64,000 bases of DNA from Thermoflavimicrobium dichotomicum (GTDB lineage Bacteria > Bacillota > Bacilli > Thermoactinomycetales > Thermoactinomycetaceae): positions 1-64,000 of the forward strand of contig NZ_FORR01000009.1 in NCBI RefSeq assembly GCF_900114055.1, read 5' to 3'. Positions 47,888 to 57,711 of this stretch are shown piece after piece (the first letter of the stretch is position 1; the number at the start of each line of letters is the position of its first letter). The position numbers were made by a program, and so were the translations under genes. Under the pieces are notes generated by a model. That model was not told the origin of the DNA. It did no database searches and saw nothing but the letters and a program-made list of their open reading frames with translations.

Positions 47888-49108
47888 ATGAAAACAGAAC
47901 AACTCTTCATTCAACGGATGTCCTCTTCGTGGCGACAAGCGATCCGTATCATCTCATTGATTATCGGAGGCGGCGGAACACCGATTGTGGTTGGAGCCAT
48001 GGTGATCTTCCTGTCCATCGCTTACTCACGCTTTTTACTATGGCTGCCAAAAGATGTTCCCATTTCCTATGCCATTGCATTTCTTCTCTCTTTACCTCTA
48101 ACCTTTAGCCGCCTGCGCACATGGATTCAGCCAGCTGATCTTACTTTTTTATTGCCTTTGGAAACAAAGATGAAGAACTATTTCCGGTACAGCTTCATTT
48201 ATAGTACGAGTATTCATCTAATCAGACTGCTCTTGGTGGGCTTTATCCTATTCCCTCTTTACCAGTTACGTTTGGGAAACACCACATCATTTGGGATCAC
48301 CATTATCCTGCTCTGTTTATTACAGGTGTGGAACAGCTATATTAGCTGGCTGGAAGACCGACTCACTTCATTTCAATCCTCTCGATATGTACATACTTTG
48401 CTTTTCTTTCGCTGGTTAATCAATGGATGGATCTCTTTTTTCCTGCTGACCAAACATGAATGGATCAGCCTGTTTTCTTTTGTGGTCCCAATCCTGCATC
48501 TGTTTTATCTTCGTTCCATGATATCCGGTTATCCCTATCCGTGGATGCTGCTTAGCGAGCGGGAGCGTAAAACGTTAATGAAATATTACTCCATCGCCGG
48601 ATGGTTCGTCGATCTTCCTCATATTCGCTTTCCAGTGAAAGAGAGAAAATGGCTCACCTGGTTTTTGGAAAAATTGGCTCCCAGACAGAAAGCTTTTTCT
48701 TATCTCTATTGGCGCACATTTTTCCGGCATGGCGATCTTTTTGCCATTTATCTACGCATTTTACTTTGGGCTACGGTGATCATTCTATTTTTACCAAACT
48801 TATGGATAATTCTCGCAACCCTATTATTCAGTATCTGGCTCATCGCCATCCAACTGCCACAAATCGCTTTATTACAACGATATCCACTGATTACCCAGCT
48901 CTACCCCATTACCCAAGAAGAACGAATCAGCTGTTTTTCCCGGATGTGCTGGCTCTTGCTTGCTTCTTTTACTCTTATGATGGTAATGGTCGGAGCTATG
49001 ACTGTCGTTCCTGTTCTCTATCTCCTGCTAATCGGAACTGCAGGCTGCTTGCTTGGTTATTTCCTAAGCTATGTCTACATTCCCAAGCAAATCAGGGAGA
49101 AATCATAA
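47888..49108 (+). CDS. ecsB: ABC transporter permease EcsB
   Basis: This 406-residue membrane protein starts 5 bases after ecsA. It has the EcsB layout: an N-terminal cytosolic segment, about eight hydrophobic segments in pairs, and a central cytosolic loop with PHIRFPVKERKWL near residues 240-252. AAAGG lies upstream of the ATG. The pair is probably co-transcribed and ends at a bidirectional terminator. Confidence 0.88.
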   Translation: MKTEQLFIQRMSSSWRQAIRIISLIIGGGGTPIVVGAMVIFLSIAYSRFLLWLPKDVPISYAIAFLLSLPLTFSRLRTWIQPADLTFLLPLETKMKNYFRYSFIYSTSIHLIRLLLVGFILFPLYQLRLGNTTSFGITIILLCLLQVWNSYISWLEDRLTSFQSSRYVHTLLFFRWLINGWISFFLLTKHEWISLFSFVVPILHLFYLRSMISGYPYPWMLLSERERKTLMKYYSIAGWFVDLPHIRFPVKERKWLTWFLEKLAPRQKAFSYLYWRTFFRHGDLFAIYLRILLWATVIILFLPNLWIILATLLFSIWLIAIQLPQIALLQRYPLITQLYPITQEERISCFSRMCWLLLASFTLMMVMVGAMTVVPVLYLLLIGTAGCLLGYFLSYVYIPKQIREKS

Positions 49109-49120
49109 CCCCTTGAACAA

Positions 49121-49166
49121 AAAATCGCTGCCTGAACAAGCATCCAATTTCAGGCAGCGATTTTCA
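49121..49166. terminator. Bidirectional terminator between ecsB and Sco gene
   Basis: A near-perfect stem of about 15 bp, AAAATCGCTGCCTGA with TCAGGCAGCGATTTT, between the convergent genes. Confidence 0.88.
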
Positions 49167-49206
49167 AAAGATACCTTTCTGTAACAGCATTGGTACTTTG
49201 CTTTCC

Positions 49207-49854
49207 CTATTTTTTCTGCAGCTTTTGTATATCTTGAATCATCTGCTTCATGTCTGGCTTCAATCCGTCGTAGAATTTAACGACTTTTCCAGTCTGATCG
49301 ATTAAATAAAACTGGGTTGGATGGTTAAACAAGACAACATCCGGTGAAGGACCTTTTACTTGATCAATACTTCCTTTAAAGGTATCCTTGGCCATTTTCT
49401 GAATGTCCATGAACTTGTAACCCGTTAGCAAAGACCAGTTAGACAAATCAGCACCATGTTTTTCCGCAAACGCTTTTAATACCTCAGGCTTGTCGTATTC
49501 TGGATCCACCGTGAAAGAGACCAGATGCACATTCACGCCCGCCTTTTTCAACTCTTTTTGCACATTGGCCATATTGGCGGTCATGGGCGGACAAACATTG
49601 GGACAACGTGTAAAGATAAAATCAGCTAACCATACTTTCCCCTTCAGATCACTCAAGCCAAAGGGTTTCCCATTATGATCCGTATACTTGAAATCAGGTA
49701 CTTTCCAGTTCAAACTTGATACATCATTCGATTGTGGAGTCGTTACGGTATTGCTTTGTGTATTTGAAGCCTCACCAGAAGGTTGAGTAGCACAGCCAGC
49801 GAGTATACTCGATATGAGAAGTAAAGCCAACCATAATGACGATTTCTTTCGCAC
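49207..49854 (-). CDS. SCO1/SenC-family copper-binding lipoprotein
   Basis: Sco proteins deliver copper to the Cu-A site of cytochrome c oxidase. The 215-residue protein has a signal peptide and lipobox ILAGC near 17-21, a Thr/Ser/Gln-rich linker, and a thioredoxin-fold domain with the copper motif CPNVCP near residues 89-94 and the distal His in LFNHPTQFYLID near 175-186. GTG start with GGGAGG 8 bases upstream. No oxidase genes are in the window. Confidence 0.92.
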   Translation of the reverse strand: MRKKSSLWLALLLISSILAGCATQPSGEASNTQSNTVTTPQSNDVSSLNWKVPDFKYTDHNGKPFGLSDLKGKVWLADFIFTRCPNVCPPMTANMANVQKELKKAGVNVHLVSFTVDPEYDKPEVLKAFAEKHGADLSNWSLLTGYKFMDIQKMAKDTFKGSIDQVKGPSPDVVLFNHPTQFYLIDQTGKVVKFYDGLKPDMKQMIQDIQKLQKK

Positions 49855-49958
49855 GGGTCGATCCTCCCTTCAATCTCTTTATTAAGATATCACAAATAAA
49901 CAAAAACAAAAGCTTTGTCACAAAGTCGTGACAGAAATCCGTCCTCTCTTCTTTACTT

Positions 49959-49998
49959 CAAAACCCAACATCCCTGTACTACAGGAATGTTGGGTTGC
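49959..49998 (-). terminator. Terminator after murC
   Basis: AACCCAACA and TGTTGGGTT pair with an inner CCTGT / ACAGG, followed on the minus strand by T-rich sequence. Confidence 0.78.
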
Positions 49999-50027
49999 CC
50001 TGTTCGATCAATCTCCTGTAAAATTTT

Positions 50028-51410
50028 TTATTTCACACGCATTTTTTCCAATTCCGGGATCAGTCCATGAGAAACACGCCAAATATCGCCAGCACCCATT
50101 GTCAAAACCAAATCGCCAGGTTTGGTATGTGTTAACAGGTAATCAATAATTTCTTCTTTTGAATCAATAAACCGGGTATTGGGATTACTGTTTTTTACAA
50201 TCAACTCTGCCAATTTTTCTGCACTTACACCAGGAATCGGCTTCTCTCCCGCTGGCGCATAAATGGTATTGATAATGACTTCATCTGCATCAGCAAAAGC
50301 TTGACTGAATTCATGAAAAAGAAGATGAGTCCGTGAGTACCTTTGTGGCTGGAAAACGGCAACTATTCGCCGATTTAGCGCTTTGGCAGCTTTCAGTGTC
50401 GCCTGAATCTCTGTTGGATGATGAGCATAATCATCCACAACGAGTATATCTTCCACTTCGCCAATGATCTGGAAACGGCGTTTGGTACTTTGAAATTCAT
50501 ATAAAGCTTTGGAAATATCTGCAAATGTCAAACCAACTTCCAAACAGGCAATGATAACCGCTAAAGCATTGGAAACATTATGACGCCCGGGTATTTGTAA
50601 AGTTACATCCCCCAAAATTTCTTCTCCACGCATGACTGTAAAAGAGGTTTCGCGCTGATTAAACCGGATGTTTGTCGCACAATAATCGGCCGGGTGATCC
50701 AATCCATATGTAATGCATCTTTTACTGGTTTCTTTCATCAAATCACGCACATGCGGATCATCCGCACATAAAATGGCCACCCCATCCGGACGAACTTGAC
50801 TTAAAAACTTGAGATAAGCCTGCTTCAGGTTTGCAAAATCGCCACCATAATTCTCCAGATGATCAGGCTCAATGTTGGTCACTACAGCTATATAAGGGAA
50901 ATACTCCAGGAAGGTTCCATCACTTTCATCCGCTTCTGCCACGACATAGTCGCTTTGCCCTGCTTTGGCATTTCCCTTCAGGCTCACGATTTCGCCGCCA
51001 ATAATATAGGTTGGATCTGTTCCGCAAATCTCCATTGTTTGTGCAATCATCGAAGAAGTCGTCGTTTTGCCATGTGCTCCGGCAACCGCAATCCCTTTTT
51101 TGTTATTCAGAAGCCGAGCCAGCATTTGCGAACGATGTAAAGTTTCGATTCCTTTTTCACGTGCCGCCACCAACTCTATGTTATCTTGCGCAATACTTGA
51201 AGAGTAAACAATCACCTTGGCTCCTTCAATATTGGCCTGGTCATGACCAATGGTCACAATCGCTCCGCGCTCTTCCAGTTTTTCCACCAATTTATTCCGC
51301 GCCACATCCGAGCCAGAGACTTTATAACCCAAATCCAGTAACACACGAGCAATAGCGCTCATGCCATAACCACCAATACCAATAAAATGCACATGTTGTT
51401 TTTGTTCCAT
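50028..51410 (-). CDS. murC: UDP-N-acetylmuramate--L-alanine ligase
   Basis: MurC adds the first amino acid to the peptidoglycan precursor. The 460-residue enzyme begins with the nucleotide-binding FIGIGGYGMSAIA near 9-21, has the ATP motif AGAHGKTTTSS near 109-119, EADESDGTF near 160-168 and DDYAHHPTEI near 330-339. The ATG at 51410 was selected over upstream alternatives because it gives the usual N-terminus. It follows folC by 33 bases. Confidence 0.95.
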   Translation of the reverse strand: MEQKQHVHFIGIGGYGMSAIARVLLDLGYKVSGSDVARNKLVEKLEERGAIVTIGHDQANIEGAKVIVYSSSIAQDNIELVAAREKGIETLHRSQMLARLLNNKKGIAVAGAHGKTTTSSMIAQTMEICGTDPTYIIGGEIVSLKGNAKAGQSDYVVAEADESDGTFLEYFPYIAVVTNIEPDHLENYGGDFANLKQAYLKFLSQVRPDGVAILCADDPHVRDLMKETSKRCITYGLDHPADYCATNIRFNQRETSFTVMRGEEILGDVTLQIPGRHNVSNALAVIIACLEVGLTFADISKALYEFQSTKRRFQIIGEVEDILVVDDYAHHPTEIQATLKAAKALNRRIVAVFQPQRYSRTHLLFHEFSQAFADADEVIINTIYAPAGEKPIPGVSAEKLAELIVKNSNPNTRFIDSKEEIIDYLLTHTKPGDLVLTMGAGDIWRVSHGLIPELEKMRVK

Positions 51411-51443
51411 CACAATCACCAACCTTTATCATGTTGTCTCAAT

Positions 51444-52772
51444 TTACTCTGTAACCAGTAAGGAACGTGCCTCGGAAACCAAATATAAAGAACCTGTAAT
51501 CAATACAAGATCTTTGGCTGCAGCCCACTCTTTCAGACATTGAAGTCCTTTTTCTACGGAAGAAACGACTTCAACGTTTTTTTCCGGTGCCATCTGTTTA
51601 ATCCGCTCTGCCAATTCATTTGCCGGTAAAGCACGTGGAGCATCTGCCACTTCGGTCACAAGGATCTGATCCGTTATGGTCAATAACGGCTTTAACATTT
51701 CGTCTACCTCTTTATCTCGCATCATGGCGACCATCGCCAAACAACGATCATATGTATAAAATGCCGAAACAGCTTTTACCAGTGCATTCATCCCATCCGG
51801 ATTATGTGCCCCATCCAGCAAGATGAACGGTTGTTCACTGATTTTCTCCAGACGGCCAGGCCAGCTTACCTTTCTCAATCCGAGTTCAAAATGGAAATCC
51901 TCCAGGATTGTTGCATAATATTGCCTGAGCACTTCCAAAGTCATAATGGCAGTAGCGGCATTTTGCAGTTGATGCTCACCAGCAAGCGGGATTTTTAAAG
52001 CATCGAGAGAGCGATATATATTTGAAAAACGGAATGTTTGAGAGTCCATGGTTCTTTCAATGAGATCAATATGAAAATCTTCGTTCATCACATACAGTCG
52101 ACATTTTTTCTGTTTTGCTTCATCCACAATCACCTGTGTTGCTTCAGGGCAAGTGGTACCACAAACTACAGGCACACCCGGTTTGATGATGCCCGCTTTT
52201 TCTTGCGCAATATGAGTGATGGTATCTCCCAGAAACTCTTTGTGATCCATTCCAATTTGGGTAATGACAGAAACCAATGGAAAGACCACATTCGTTGCAT
52301 CCCATTTGCCACCCAAACCTGTTTCCCAAACGATAAACCATGGAATGGCTTCATAGGCAAAATAACAGAGTGCTACCAAGGTCCAAAACTCAAAGGGTGA
52401 AGGTGCCCCAGGACCTTCCTCCATCATTTCGACGAACAGCGGATAGAGATGATTGGCCCATTTTACAAGGGATTCATCTGAAATGGGTTCACCATCCACT
52501 TGAATGCGTTCATTCCATTTTGTGACATAGGGAGACACAAACAAGCCTGTTTTATATCCGGCTTCCACCAATACAGTCGAAATCATGGCCGCTGTAGAAC
52601 CTTTCCCATTGGTTCCAGCAATGTGAATAAATTTCAATCTTCGCTCCGGATGGTTCAGCCTTTCCAACATCCATTCCATCCGTTCCAAGCCAGGTTGAAT
52701 CCTTGCTACACAATTCTGTTTCATCCATTGAAAAACATCTTCCACATTTCCAAATACAGATGTGTTGCTCAT
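51444..52772 (-). CDS. folC: Folylpolyglutamate synthase / dihydrofolate synthase
   Basis: FolC adds glutamate to folates. The 442-residue protein has the P-loop GTNGKGSTAAMIS near residues 53-65, LFVSPYVTKWNERI near 79-92 and LLDGAHNPDGM near 317-327. The ATG at 52772 was chosen because the sequence after it, FGNVEDVFQWM, matches the family start. The 32-codon upstream extension is not conserved-looking. As in B. subtilis it lies downstream of valS, though a terminator separates them. Confidence 0.93.
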   Translation of the reverse strand: MSNTSVFGNVEDVFQWMKQNCVARIQPGLERMEWMLERLNHPERRLKFIHIAGTNGKGSTAAMISTVLVEAGYKTGLFVSPYVTKWNERIQVDGEPISDESLVKWANHLYPLFVEMMEEGPGAPSPFEFWTLVALCYFAYEAIPWFIVWETGLGGKWDATNVVFPLVSVITQIGMDHKEFLGDTITHIAQEKAGIIKPGVPVVCGTTCPEATQVIVDEAKQKKCRLYVMNEDFHIDLIERTMDSQTFRFSNIYRSLDALKIPLAGEHQLQNAATAIMTLEVLRQYYATILEDFHFELGLRKVSWPGRLEKISEQPFILLDGAHNPDGMNALVKAVSAFYTYDRCLAMVAMMRDKEVDEMLKPLLTITDQILVTEVADAPRALPANELAERIKQMAPEKNVEVVSSVEKGLQCLKEWAAAKDLVLITGSLYLVSEARSLLVTE

Positions 52773-52864
52773 CCTTCTTCGCTTCCCTTCATAAAGATCT
52801 CTGTGGAAAATACAAAGATCTATACTTTGTTCATTTTGCCTGTGAAGTTTGGGCTTTGTCAATA

Positions 52865-52897
52865 ACAAAAAGAGAGGGTAGGTATGATGCCTACCCT
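52865..52897 (-). terminator. Terminator after valS
   Basis: AGGGTAGG and CCTACCCT form an 8-bp stem, followed by T residues on the minus strand. Confidence 0.78.
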
Positions 52898-52901
52898 GTC
52901 T

Positions 52902-55556
52902 TTACTGCATTTCCGCAAGTCTAGCCAATACTTTTTCTCTTTTCGCCTTGTATTCTTCTCCTTTTTTCCGTTCCGCTTCAACCACATGTTGCGGTGCTTT
53001 AGCAACAAAGCCGGGGTTAGCCAGTTTCTTTTCCACTCGTTCGACTTCGGCATTCAATTTCTTTAATTCTGCTTGTAAACGTGCAATGGTTTGCTCAATA
53101 TCGACCAATCCCGCCAGCGGCAAGAATAACTCCGCTCCTGTGACGACTGCTGTCATCGCTTTTTCAGGGCGTTCCATTGCGGGATCTACATGCAGTTGTT
53201 TCACACCGCACAGTCGTTTGATCGCTGCTTCATTATTTTGTATCGCAGGGAGTACATCCATGCCAGGACGAACAAATAACTCAATTTGATGTTTTGGAGC
53301 GACTTCCATTTCGGCCCGGATATTCCGTACAGCACGAATCATTTCAATCAGGATCTGCATATCTCGAACAGCTTCTGGAGCATGATAGGCCGGATTTTCT
53401 GTAGGCCAATTGGCGATGGTAATACTCTCGCCTGCAACAGGCAGGTGCTGCCATATTTCTTCTGTAATGAATGGCATGATTGGATGAAGCAAACGCAATG
53501 ATTGATCCAGTACATGAACCAATACAGCTTGGGTGGTCCGTTTTGCTTCCATATCTTCGCCATACAGTGGCAATTTTGCAAACTCAATATACCAATCGCA
53601 GAATTCATCCCAAATAAAATTATACAAAATCCGACCCACTTCACCAAATTCGTAACGCTCTAACAGCTGCGTCACATCACGAATGGTCTCATTTAAGCGG
53701 TGTAAAATCCAGCGATCCGAAGCGGACAGCTTTTTATCCGATAGGCTGAGCTCTTCTGGGGTGACACCTTCCAGATTCATCAAGACAAAACGGGAAGCAT
53801 TCCAAATCTTGTTGGCAAAGTGCTGGGCTGCCTCCACACGTTCCCAGCGGAAGCGCTGGTCATTTCCAGGAGTACAGCCAGTTGAGAGCATAAAGCGCAT
53901 GGCATCTGCACCATATTTCTCAATCACTTCCATCGGATCAACGCCATTCCCCAAAGACTTGGACATCTTACGGCCTTCAGCATCCCTTACCAACCCGTGG
54001 ATCAACACATCCTGGAACGGTTTTTCCTCGACAAACTCGAGTGCCATGAAAATCATGCGAGCTACCCAGAAATAAATGATATCAAAACCTGTAACCAATA
54101 CATCGGTTGGATAATAACGCTTGAGATCCGCAGTTTCTTCTGGCCAACCCAAGGTAGAAAATGGCCACAGTGCAGAACTGAACCAGGTATCAAGCACATC
54201 CTCATCCTGTCTTAAACGCTGGCTTTGGCATTTTGGACACGTTTTGGGTTCTTCACGGGCAACTGTCATTTCGCCGCAATCGTCACAGTACCAGGCTGGA
54301 ATGCGATGTCCCCACCACAATTGACGTGAAATGCACCAATCACGTACATTTTCAATCCAATGGAGATAAATTTTTTCAAAGCGTTCAGGAACAAAACGAA
54401 CCCCTTTACCGTTCTTTTGGATCTCAATGGCTTTTTCAGCAAGTGGTTTCATTTTGACAAACCACTGCGTGGACAGATAGGGCTCTACAACAGCATCGGA
54501 ACGTTCGCTATGTCCAACAGAATGCACATGTTCTTCAATCTCAACCAATACGCCTGCTTCCTGCAAATCCTTCACAATTTGCTTCCGGCAGTCAAAACGG
54601 TCCATTCCTTGGTATTTACCTGCGTTTTCGTTCATTTTACCTGCTTCATCCATGACAACGACTTGTGGCAAGTTGTGACGCTGGCCAATCTCAAAATCAT
54701 TGGGGTCATGAGCCGGCGTAATTTTAACTGCCCCGCTGCCAAACTCCGGATCCACATATTCATCGGCAATAATCGGGATCTCACGTCCCACAATCGGCAA
54801 GATGACCGTTTTGCCAATGAGATGTTTGTATCGTTCATCTTCCGGATGTACCGCTACCGCAGTATCTCCCAACATCGTTTCCGGACGTGTGGTTGCTACC
54901 CGGATAAACCCAGAACCATCCTTGAGCGGATAATTCATATGGTACAGAGCACCTTTTACTTCTTTGTAAATCACTTCGATGTCAGACAAAGCGGTCCGCG
55001 CGACAGGATCCCAGTTAATAATGTATTTCCCCCGATAAATCAGGCCTTTTTCATACAAACGAACAAACACTTCCCTGACTGCATTGGAAAGCCCTTCATC
55101 CAGAGTAAAGCGTTCTCTTGAATAATCAACCGATATCCCTATTTTTCTCCATTGATGGGCAATATTTTTGGCATATGTTTCTTTCCATTCCCAGACTTTT
55201 TCTACAAACTTTTCGCGTCCCATATCATGACGGCTAATTCCCTCTTCACGCAGTTTCGCTTCCACCCGCGCTTGCGTTGCAATTCCAGCATGGTCCATTC
55301 CTGGTAACCACAAGGTATCATAACCTTGCATACGCTTAAAGCGAACCAAAATGTCCTGGAGTGTATTGTTTAGTGCATGTCCGATATGAAGATTACCTGT
55401 CACATTTGGTGGCGGAATCACAATCGTATATGTTTTTTTATTCGGGTCTTTTCCTGCTTCAAAAAACTTTCCCTCTAACCAGAAATCATACCATTTTTCT
55501 TCCGTTTTCTTTGGATCATAAACGGATGGCAAATGACTCTTTTCTTCTCTTGTCAT
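52902..55556 (-). CDS. valS: Valine--tRNA ligase
   Basis: This class I synthetase charges tRNA-Val. The 884-residue protein has the HIGH motif in [14 protein letters not shown] near residues 46-59, the KMSKS motif in [10 protein letters not shown] near 524-533, an editing domain between and a C-terminal coiled coil (after 815) rich in Lys, Glu and Ala. ATG 55556 has AAAGGAGG 7 bases upstream. Expression is controlled by the T-box element upstream. Confidence 0.97.
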   Translation of the reverse strand: MTREEKSHLPSVYDPKKTEEKWYDFWLEGKFFEAGKDPNKKTYTIVIPPPNVTGNLHIGHALNNTLQDILVRFKRMQGYDTLWLPGMDHAGIATQARVEAKLREEGISRHDMGREKFVEKVWEWKETYAKNIAHQWRKIGISVDYSRERFTLDEGLSNAVREVFVRLYEKGLIYRGKYIINWDPVARTALSDIEVIYKEVKGALYHMNYPLKDGSGFIRVATTRPETMLGDTAVAVHPEDERYKHLIGKTVILPIVGREIPIIADEYVDPEFGSGAVKITPAHDPNDFEIGQRHNLPQVVVMDEAGKMNENAGKYQGMDRFDCRKQIVKDLQEAGVLVEIEEHVHSVGHSERSDAVVEPYLSTQWFVKMKPLAEKAIEIQKNGKGVRFVPERFEKIYLHWIENVRDWCISRQLWWGHRIPAWYCDDCGEMTVAREEPKTCPKCQSQRLRQDEDVLDTWFSSALWPFSTLGWPEETADLKRYYPTDVLVTGFDIIYFWVARMIFMALEFVEEKPFQDVLIHGLVRDAEGRKMSKSLGNGVDPMEVIEKYGADAMRFMLSTGCTPGNDQRFRWERVEAAQHFANKIWNASRFVLMNLEGVTPEELSLSDKKLSASDRWILHRLNETIRDVTQLLERYEFGEVGRILYNFIWDEFCDWYIEFAKLPLYGEDMEAKRTTQAVLVHVLDQSLRLLHPIMPFITEEIWQHLPVAGESITIANWPTENPAYHAPEAVRDMQILIEMIRAVRNIRAEMEVAPKHQIELFVRPGMDVLPAIQNNEAAIKRLCGVKQLHVDPAMERPEKAMTAVVTGAELFLPLAGLVDIEQTIARLQAELKKLNAEVERVEKKLANPGFVAKAPQHVVEAERKKGEEYKAKREKVLARLAEMQ

Positions 55557-55569
55557 TTCTAAACCTCCT

Positions 55570-55840
55570 TTTTTTCCAACAAAAAAACCTTCCATCCCAA
55601 AGGACGAAAGGCTTACTTTCGCGGTACCACCTTTGTTCACTGTACATATGTACAGTGCCCTCTATTCCGTAACGGAGATCCATCCGGTTAGCCTTACTAC
55701 TGATCGTTTCAGACTAACAGCTCCAGGGCGACCTTCAGCAACACCGATCCTAAGAAACCTTCCAGCCAAGGGTTTCTCTCTCTGAAGGTGGTACGTTGCT
55801 TACTCCTCCCTGTCATAGCCAACCCATATCCGATTTTATT
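55570..55840 (-). ncRNA. T-box riboswitch of valS
   Basis: On the minus strand the leader carries the T-box sequence GGTGGTACCGCG (55621-55632), followed by GCCTTTCGTCC and a terminator stem with a T-run (55580-55610). A stem I region with AGTA and GGTG motifs lies upstream. GTC at 55730-55732 is a candidate valine specifier. Uncharged tRNA-Val would favour antitermination. The region between stem I and the T-box includes CACTGTACATATGTACAGTG (55638-55657), a perfect 20-bp palindrome. Confidence 0.9.
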
Positions 55841-55846
55841 TATATT

Positions 55847-55875
55847 ATTCTACACTTGTTATTTTGCGAAGTCAA
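55847..55875 (-). promoter_or_regulatory. Sigma-A promoter of the valS T-box transcript
   Basis: On the minus strand TTGACT (55870-55875) and TAGAAT (55847-55852) are separated by exactly 17 bases, just upstream of the T-box leader. Confidence 0.75.
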
Positions 55876-55932
55876 ATATCTCGGGGGCGGCATTATCCAT
55901 TGGGTACCCATTTTTGAAAGCCAGCCGCATTT

Positions 55933-55948
55933 TTATCAAATTTGATAA
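55933..55948. repeat. Perfect 16-bp palindrome
   Basis: TTATCAAATTTGATAA lies between the small membrane gene and the valS promoter. It could be an operator or a weak AT-rich hairpin. Confidence 0.4.
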
Positions 55949-55991
55949 TATAGACCACTTTTTTTATTTTTATCTAAACCTATCAAAATAA

Positions 55992-56147
55992 TCAATGATT
56001 AATGCCAAAGATTTTTTTGATGGTATCATACATCATTTGAGGATCCGCAAGAAATGCCAATAATAAAACGGTACACAACATCATGACGCTGAGAAAGATG
56101 ATAAAGAAAATACCACGGTAGACTTTCCTAATCAAGGTCTTCACCAA
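55992..56147 (-). CDS. Small single-pass membrane protein, 51 residues
   Basis: This frame starts at TTG 56147, 9 bases after GGAAGGGG, with GTG as the next codon. The peptide has a basic start (KTLIRKVYRG), one hydrophobic segment at about residues 13-33 (GIFFIIFLSVMML) and a charged C-terminus ending KKIFGINH. The size and layout recall the EpuA-type small membrane proteins of Firmicutes, but I do not see their signature clearly. It lies between ysxE and the valS promoter on the same strand. Confidence 0.5.
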   Translation of the reverse strand: MVKTLIRKVYRGIFFIIFLSVMMLCTVLLLAFLADPQMMYDTIKKIFGINH

Positions 56148-56365
56148 TTGCCAATCCCCTTCCTAAATCATCCTGCAACTTTCATTTTAACATATTCTTA
56201 TTCTGCCTGTTTTGTACCAATCTGTCTAGTGAACGATTCTTGAAACCCTTATGATATTCCTGATTTTATCCACACTGGCCCAAACCTTTTTATTTTATGT
56301 GCATATATTTTGACTAACAACAAATTTATTGCCTTAAGCCAAAAATGAGATTAAAGGGGGTTTTC

Positions 56366-56455
56366 ATGTTAAAAGCATTTTTTTGTATAGTTGGCATTGG
56401 TCTTACACTCAAAATCCTAAAAATCGCCCTGCAGAGGTATCACAAAAACAAATAA
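56366..56455 (+). CDS. Possible 29-residue membrane peptide
   Basis: ATG 56366 is preceded by AAAGGGGG at 5 bases. The peptide is hydrophobic in residues 5-17 and ends with a basic tail (RYHKNK). It stops just before the hairpin that borders repeat A4. Whether it is translated is uncertain, but the ribosome binding site is strong. Confidence 0.35.
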   Translation: MLKAFFCIVGIGLTLKILKIALQRYHKNK

Positions 56456-56456
56456 A

Positions 56457-56478
56457 AAATCCAGGGATTCCTGGATTC
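56457..56478. repeat. Direct repeat flanking A4, left copy
   Basis: This 22-bp unit (starting AAATCCAG, ending GGATTC) includes the small hairpin ATCCAGG/CCTGGAT. It matches 56601-56622 at 20 of 22 positions, and the two copies border A4 exactly. Confidence 0.7.
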
Positions 56479-56600
56479 CAGCTTGTTGACAAAGTATCCT
56501 TTATATGCCGGTTTACCTTTTCCGTTTCACTCCCGCCCAATCAATACGAGCAAGAAGCCGTTCAACTGGAAAAGTAAAACCGGGTTTGTAGAGCGGTCTC
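56479..56600. repeat. Family A repeat, copy A4 (full length, 122 bp)
   Basis: It begins CAGCTTGTTGACAAAGT, has arms CCGGTTTACCTTTTCC (56508-56523) and GGAAAAGTAAAACCGG (56568-56583) with two mismatches, and ends in TAGAGCGGTCTC. It is the same length as A2. It lies just 3' of ysxE. Confidence 0.88.
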
Positions 56601-56640
56601 AAATCCAGAGATTCCTCGATTCATCTTACAGGAGTCTCTG
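56601..56640 (-). terminator. Hairpin after ysxE, including right flanking repeat of A4
   Basis: AATCCAGAGA and TCTCTGGATT form a 10-bp stem with a long loop, next to the ysxE stop codon. Its left arm is part of the 22-bp direct repeat (56601-56622). Confidence 0.5.
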
Positions 56641-56642
56641 GA

Positions 56643-57692
56643 TTATCTTTTATATTTTCCCTTTTTTGGTCTTGTTGCCGCTTGTTGTACCTGTTTCCGA
56701 ACTTTCGTCACCCATAATTCTTTACTCCATTCCTGCAAAACATCGATCTGCCGGAATACTTTATCCAATTGTCGAACATAAGTGGATTCATAGGACAACT
56801 TGGGTTCATGCATATATGCCTTTACAATTTTCACCAACCGCTCTGGATAAGCCAAATAAACGGCAAGCAACCTTTTTTCTTTGGGTAACAAAGGGTTTTC
56901 CTGTTCATATTCCTGCAACAGACGGGCATGCTCCTCGACATCTCCTTGATCAGACACCAATCGATGGAAAAACATGGCTACATCCCGTACGGGTGTATTT
57001 ACTTGAGCATGATCAAAATCAATCCAATAAAATCCTTCATCTCCAGGTAAAATATTACTGGAGTGGAGCCGGCGATGACAGAGCGTATAACGTGGCGCTT
57101 TTCCAGATTCGTGCTCCAGGAATTTCTCCATTCCACTAATGGCAAAGTGAAAGGTCTGTTCCAATTGCTTCCGATTTTTTATCAGATTTTTTTCAAATGG
57201 AGAAAGAAATCCGCGTTCCTCCTGCTCAACAAGTTGAAAAATCTCTTCTTTTTTTCCACGCCAACCTCGTGGCAGCTTTTCGGTCACATGGTTTGCCAGT
57301 TTGATATAAGGTTGAACCACAGGCTCAGCTAATCGGTGAAATATGCCCAATGAACGGATTAACTGGCTGGGTGTAAGTGTTTGTTTTTCCTTTGTATCAA
57401 TCCACGGGGTAGCATACCAATTTCTGGAATCTGTCGTAACAACGGCTTCTCCTGCCAGGGTTTGTATCCATGGAAGTATATGCTGACACCCTGCTTCCCG
57501 AGTCTGTTCAAGAAACTGATGAAGCAATAACAGCTTTTCCTTTGATTTCTTAGTTCTTTTCAAGGCATAAGCTGTTCCATCCGGCTCTACCACCTGATAG
57601 ATCGAGCCCACAGGGTGTACAGCAGTTGGATTCCAACCATACTGACTGATCACTTGAGTTAATTCGGGATCATACATGGACGAACGTGCCAA
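56643..57692 (-). CDS. ysxE: YsxE, spore coat kinase-like protein
   Basis: This 349-residue CotS-family protein sits next to spoVID, as ysxE does in B. subtilis, where it is a coat-associated protein. It has an N-terminal lobe with YALKRTKK (ATP-binding Lys) near 42-49, a degenerate catalytic loop CHRRLHSSNIL near 205-215 in which the Asp is replaced by Arg-Leu context, and WIDFDHAQ near 223-230. Such replacement suggests weak or no kinase activity. TTG start at 57692 has GGGGAG upstream. Confidence 0.8.
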   Translation of the reverse strand: MARSSMYDPELTQVISQYGWNPTAVHPVGSIYQVVEPDGTAYALKRTKKSKEKLLLLHQFLEQTREAGCQHILPWIQTLAGEAVVTTDSRNWYATPWIDTKEKQTLTPSQLIRSLGIFHRLAEPVVQPYIKLANHVTEKLPRGWRGKKEEIFQLVEQEERGFLSPFEKNLIKNRKQLEQTFHFAISGMEKFLEHESGKAPRYTLCHRRLHSSNILPGDEGFYWIDFDHAQVNTPVRDVAMFFHRLVSDQGDVEEHARLLQEYEQENPLLPKEKRLLAVYLAYPERLVKIVKAYMHEPKLSYESTYVRQLDKVFRQIDVLQEWSKELWVTKVRKQVQQAATRPKKGKYKR

Positions 57693-57711
57693 CAGACATT
57701 CTCCCCTTTTC

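Noticed and set aside
54360-55121. 253-codon plus-strand frame inside valS
   Set aside because: Antisense to a conserved synthetase, without a ribosome binding site or known motifs.
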